Source: Synechococcales cyanobacterium PMM_0085 (GTDB lineage: Bacteria; Cyanobacteriota; Cyanobacteriia; Elainellales; Elainellaceae). Taken from it: a stretch of DNA of 6,354 bases. A model generated the notes under the pieces. That model ran no database searches. It saw nothing but the letters and a program-made list of their open reading frames with translations, and was not told the DNA's origin. The stretch lies in NCBI GenBank assembly GCA_949127705.1, contig CASBQJ010000317.1, positions 1-6,354 on the forward strand, in the 5' to 3' direction. Made by a program: the position numbers and the translations under genes. Positions 4,783 to 6,354 of the stretch are shown piece after piece. Every line of letters begins with the position of its first letter. Position 1 is the stretch's first letter.

Positions 4783-6354
4783 TTAGGTCATGGGTGCGCC
4801 GCTGGTGCGACGGATAGCAATCACACTCGGTTTGGGTGGGTCATTGGGCTGTTTGCTAGGCCAGTTAGAGCCAATCGGCACTTCACGGGTTTGCATGAAG
4901 TCTTTGCCATCGGTGGTTTTCATGGCAAATTTGCGCGCCTCGGTCTTCATCTCCATCCGCACCCCGCTGTATTCGCCGGGATGCTGAGCCGAGATAAATA
5001 GGGTCTTCTGGTCTTGGGTAAAGAAAGGCCCGGTCATCTCGGACTCTGTGGGGCCGTAGGCAAACATATAGGCTTCCCCGGCATTTGGCCCAGAGATGGG
5101 CAAATACCAAATCGAGTTGTTGCCAAACAGACCGCGCAGGTTGGACTGACTGACGGCGGTTCCGTCCGACTTCACCCGGCTGGCAACTTCTTTGTTGTGC
5201 TTATCGGTAGACATGTCTGTCACCATCCACACGTTGCCCTTGCCATCAATCTCCAGGTTGTCGGGGTTGGCAAACCCGGCACCGCCTTCAGCCGGTTCTC
5301 CCCCTAGCGCCAGCGTTTCCCACTTGAAGGTCATGGCAGCAGGGTCGTTGCCATCTTCCAACACTTTCATGATCCAACCGTACTCGTAGGGAGTCTCGCC
5401 GTTGGGACCTTTGAAGATTCGGTTATCTGGCCCGCCGTCACTACCGCTAGGGGAACCCGAGGTAAAGGTGACAAACAGGGTGCCATCGGCAGATACGTCG
5501 GTATCTTCTGGGCGGGCGGTGCAGGTGACGCCAGCGGCGTTCGCGGCGTAGTGGGCATCAATCAAAATTGCGCCTTGCTTTTCGATCGTATTGCCTGTGT
5601 ACAGGTCACCCAAGGTTTTGAATTGGGACTTGAAGCTGGCGATCGCAGCATCGTCCTTGACTTTTTCAAACCCACCATCGGGGCGTTTGGGCAAGGTAAG
5701 CATGCCACCTACATGCACGCTGGGCAGCTCGGGATTCACAGGGGTGTCTGCTTTGAGTGCAATCCAGCTGCCTGTGCCATCGGCGTTAAATTTAGCGCCG
5801 TAGAGCATGCCGTCCGATAGCAGCCGAGAGTTTGACTTGCTCTTGAGATCGCGGATGGTGTTGGCGCTGACAAACTTGTACAGGTGACCACCCCGGCGAT
5901 CGCAGCCCGAGTAAACTGCTAGCTTTCTGCCTTCTACAGCCCGGAACCCAACGGCTTCATGCCGGAAGCGCCCTAGCCAGGTGTGCTTGGTGCCGTAGTC
6001 GTTGGCCTTAGCAGGGTCGATCTCGACCATCCAACCATATTTATTGCCCTGGTAGCCCAGGGCATTGCCCTGTCCAGCGATATCTTCAATCTCGCCGTCG
6101 GCTGTGACCCAGACAAACGGCGTATTGCTAGGAGAGAAAGCAGTGCCATCTGCATACACGGGATCTGCCACTTCGCCTTGGAAGTTTTCCTCAGCGCTAA
6201 ACACAGTTCCCCAAGGGGTGGTACCACCCGAGCAATTTTGGTGCGTCCCGATAATCTTGTCGCCCAGCTTGTCAATGTAGCCCTGTCCACTAGTCTTACG
6301 GAAAATCGATACCGCTGGCCCAGTTGCCTTCAAATAATTGCCATCTTCTAACCC
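4783..6354 (-). CDS. phoX: PhoX-family (DUF839) alkaline phosphatase, N-terminus beyond window
   Basis: The frame is open to the right edge and gives the last 523 residues (first codons read GLEDGNYLKATG); the TTG at 6333 is internal. PhoX enzymes are secreted or periplasmic phosphomonoesterases that use Fe and Ca to release phosphate from organic esters, usually under phosphate starvation. Family motifs, numbered from the edge, are NCSGGTTPWGTVFSAEENF (40-58; its Cys is the expected metal ligand), RFRHEAVGF (129-137), YSGCDRRGGHLYKFVS (148-163), ARPEDTD (280-286) and FANPDNLEID (361-370). An acidic, glycine-rich insert GSPSGSDGGPDN lies near 300. The Tat signal peptide, start codon and any Pho box would be beyond the edge. 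A strong terminator follows 33 bp after the stop. Four HIP1-containing regions in and near it and matching codon use suggest a resident gene. The alternative is a non-phosphatase DUF839 protein, less likely given all motifs. Confidence 0.87.
   Translation of the reverse strand, partial: GLEDGNYLKATGPAVSIFRKTSGQGYIDKLGDKIIGTHQNCSGGTTPWGTVFSAEENFQGEVADPVYADGTAFSPSNTPFVWVTADGEIEDIAGQGNALGYQGNKYGWMVEIDPAKANDYGTKHTWLGRFRHEAVGFRAVEGRKLAVYSGCDRRGGHLYKFVSANTIRDLKSKSNSRLLSDGMLYGAKFNADGTGSWIALKADTPVNPELPSVHVGGMLTLPKRPDGGFEKVKDDAAIASFKSQFKTLGDLYTGNTIEKQGAILIDAHYAANAAGVTCTARPEDTDVSADGTLFVTFTSGSPSGSDGGPDNRIFKGPNGETPYEYGWIMKVLEDGNDPAAMTFKWETLALGGEPAEGGAGFANPDNLEIDGKGNVWMVTDMSTDKHNKEVASRVKSDGTAVSQSNLRGLFGNNSIWYLPISGPNAGEAYMFAYGPTESEMTGPFFTQDQKTLFISAQHPGEYSGVRMEMKTEARKFAMKTTDGKDFMQTREVPIGSNWPSKQPNDPPKPSVIAIRRTSGAPMT

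Noticed and set aside
5551..5820. Plus-strand frames of 70-89 residues opposite phoX
   Set aside because: They are antisense shadows of a GC-rich gene whose minus-strand product carries all the PhoX motifs.

Overview
The window looks like the chromosome of a cyanobacterium, probably a filamentous Leptolyngbya-like form (inference). The octamer GCGATCGC, the HIP1 signature of cyanobacterial genomes, occurs at 2946, 3082, 4448, 4504, 4733, 5639 and 5896, far above chance. The gene set (RluE/RsuA-type pseudouridine synthase, 5-formyltetrahydrofolate cyclo-ligase, PhoX-type phosphatase, COG2236-like phosphoribosyltransferase) and two families of dyad repeats between genes fit the same group. HIP1 is absent from 1-2945, which includes the mobile segment.

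Layout. At the left edge, the 5' part of a small two-helix membrane protein (minus) diverges from a complete S4-less rRNA pseudouridine synthase (plus, 363-941). Next comes a mobile segment, about 987-2528. It has an intact 406-residue TnpB nuclease gene (plus) and a 50-residue ribbon-helix-helix (RHH) protein gene (minus, 1099-1251), whose start codon lies only 34 bp from that of tnpB. Hairpins with identical 8+8 nt arms, and a one-base bulge at the same place, sit near both ends. No TnpA (Y1) transposase gene is present.

From 2529 to 2849 there is gene-free DNA holding a compact three-armed repeat (2621-2668). An unrecognised acidic protein (2850-3230, plus) then runs convergently towards a minus-strand group: 5-formyl-THF cyclo-ligase (4543-3929) followed by a PRPP-type phosphoribosyltransferase (3812-3282). 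Further right, a 14-bp palindrome with an additional tandem copy of one arm (4629-4671) and a strong intrinsic terminator (4717-4749) separate these from the C-terminal 523 residues of a PhoX-family alkaline phosphatase (minus) that runs off the right edge.

How they fit together. The housekeeping genes serve unrelated jobs: rRNA modification, folate salvage, nucleobase salvage and phosphate acquisition. The most notable unit is the RHH-TnpB module. A putative autoregulatory DNA-binding protein occupies the divergent position where tnpA lies in IS605-type elements. The 34-bp spacer holds an imperfect inverted repeat overlapping a -10-like box, and the 3' end of tnpB folds into a likely omega-RNA scaffold ending at 2528.
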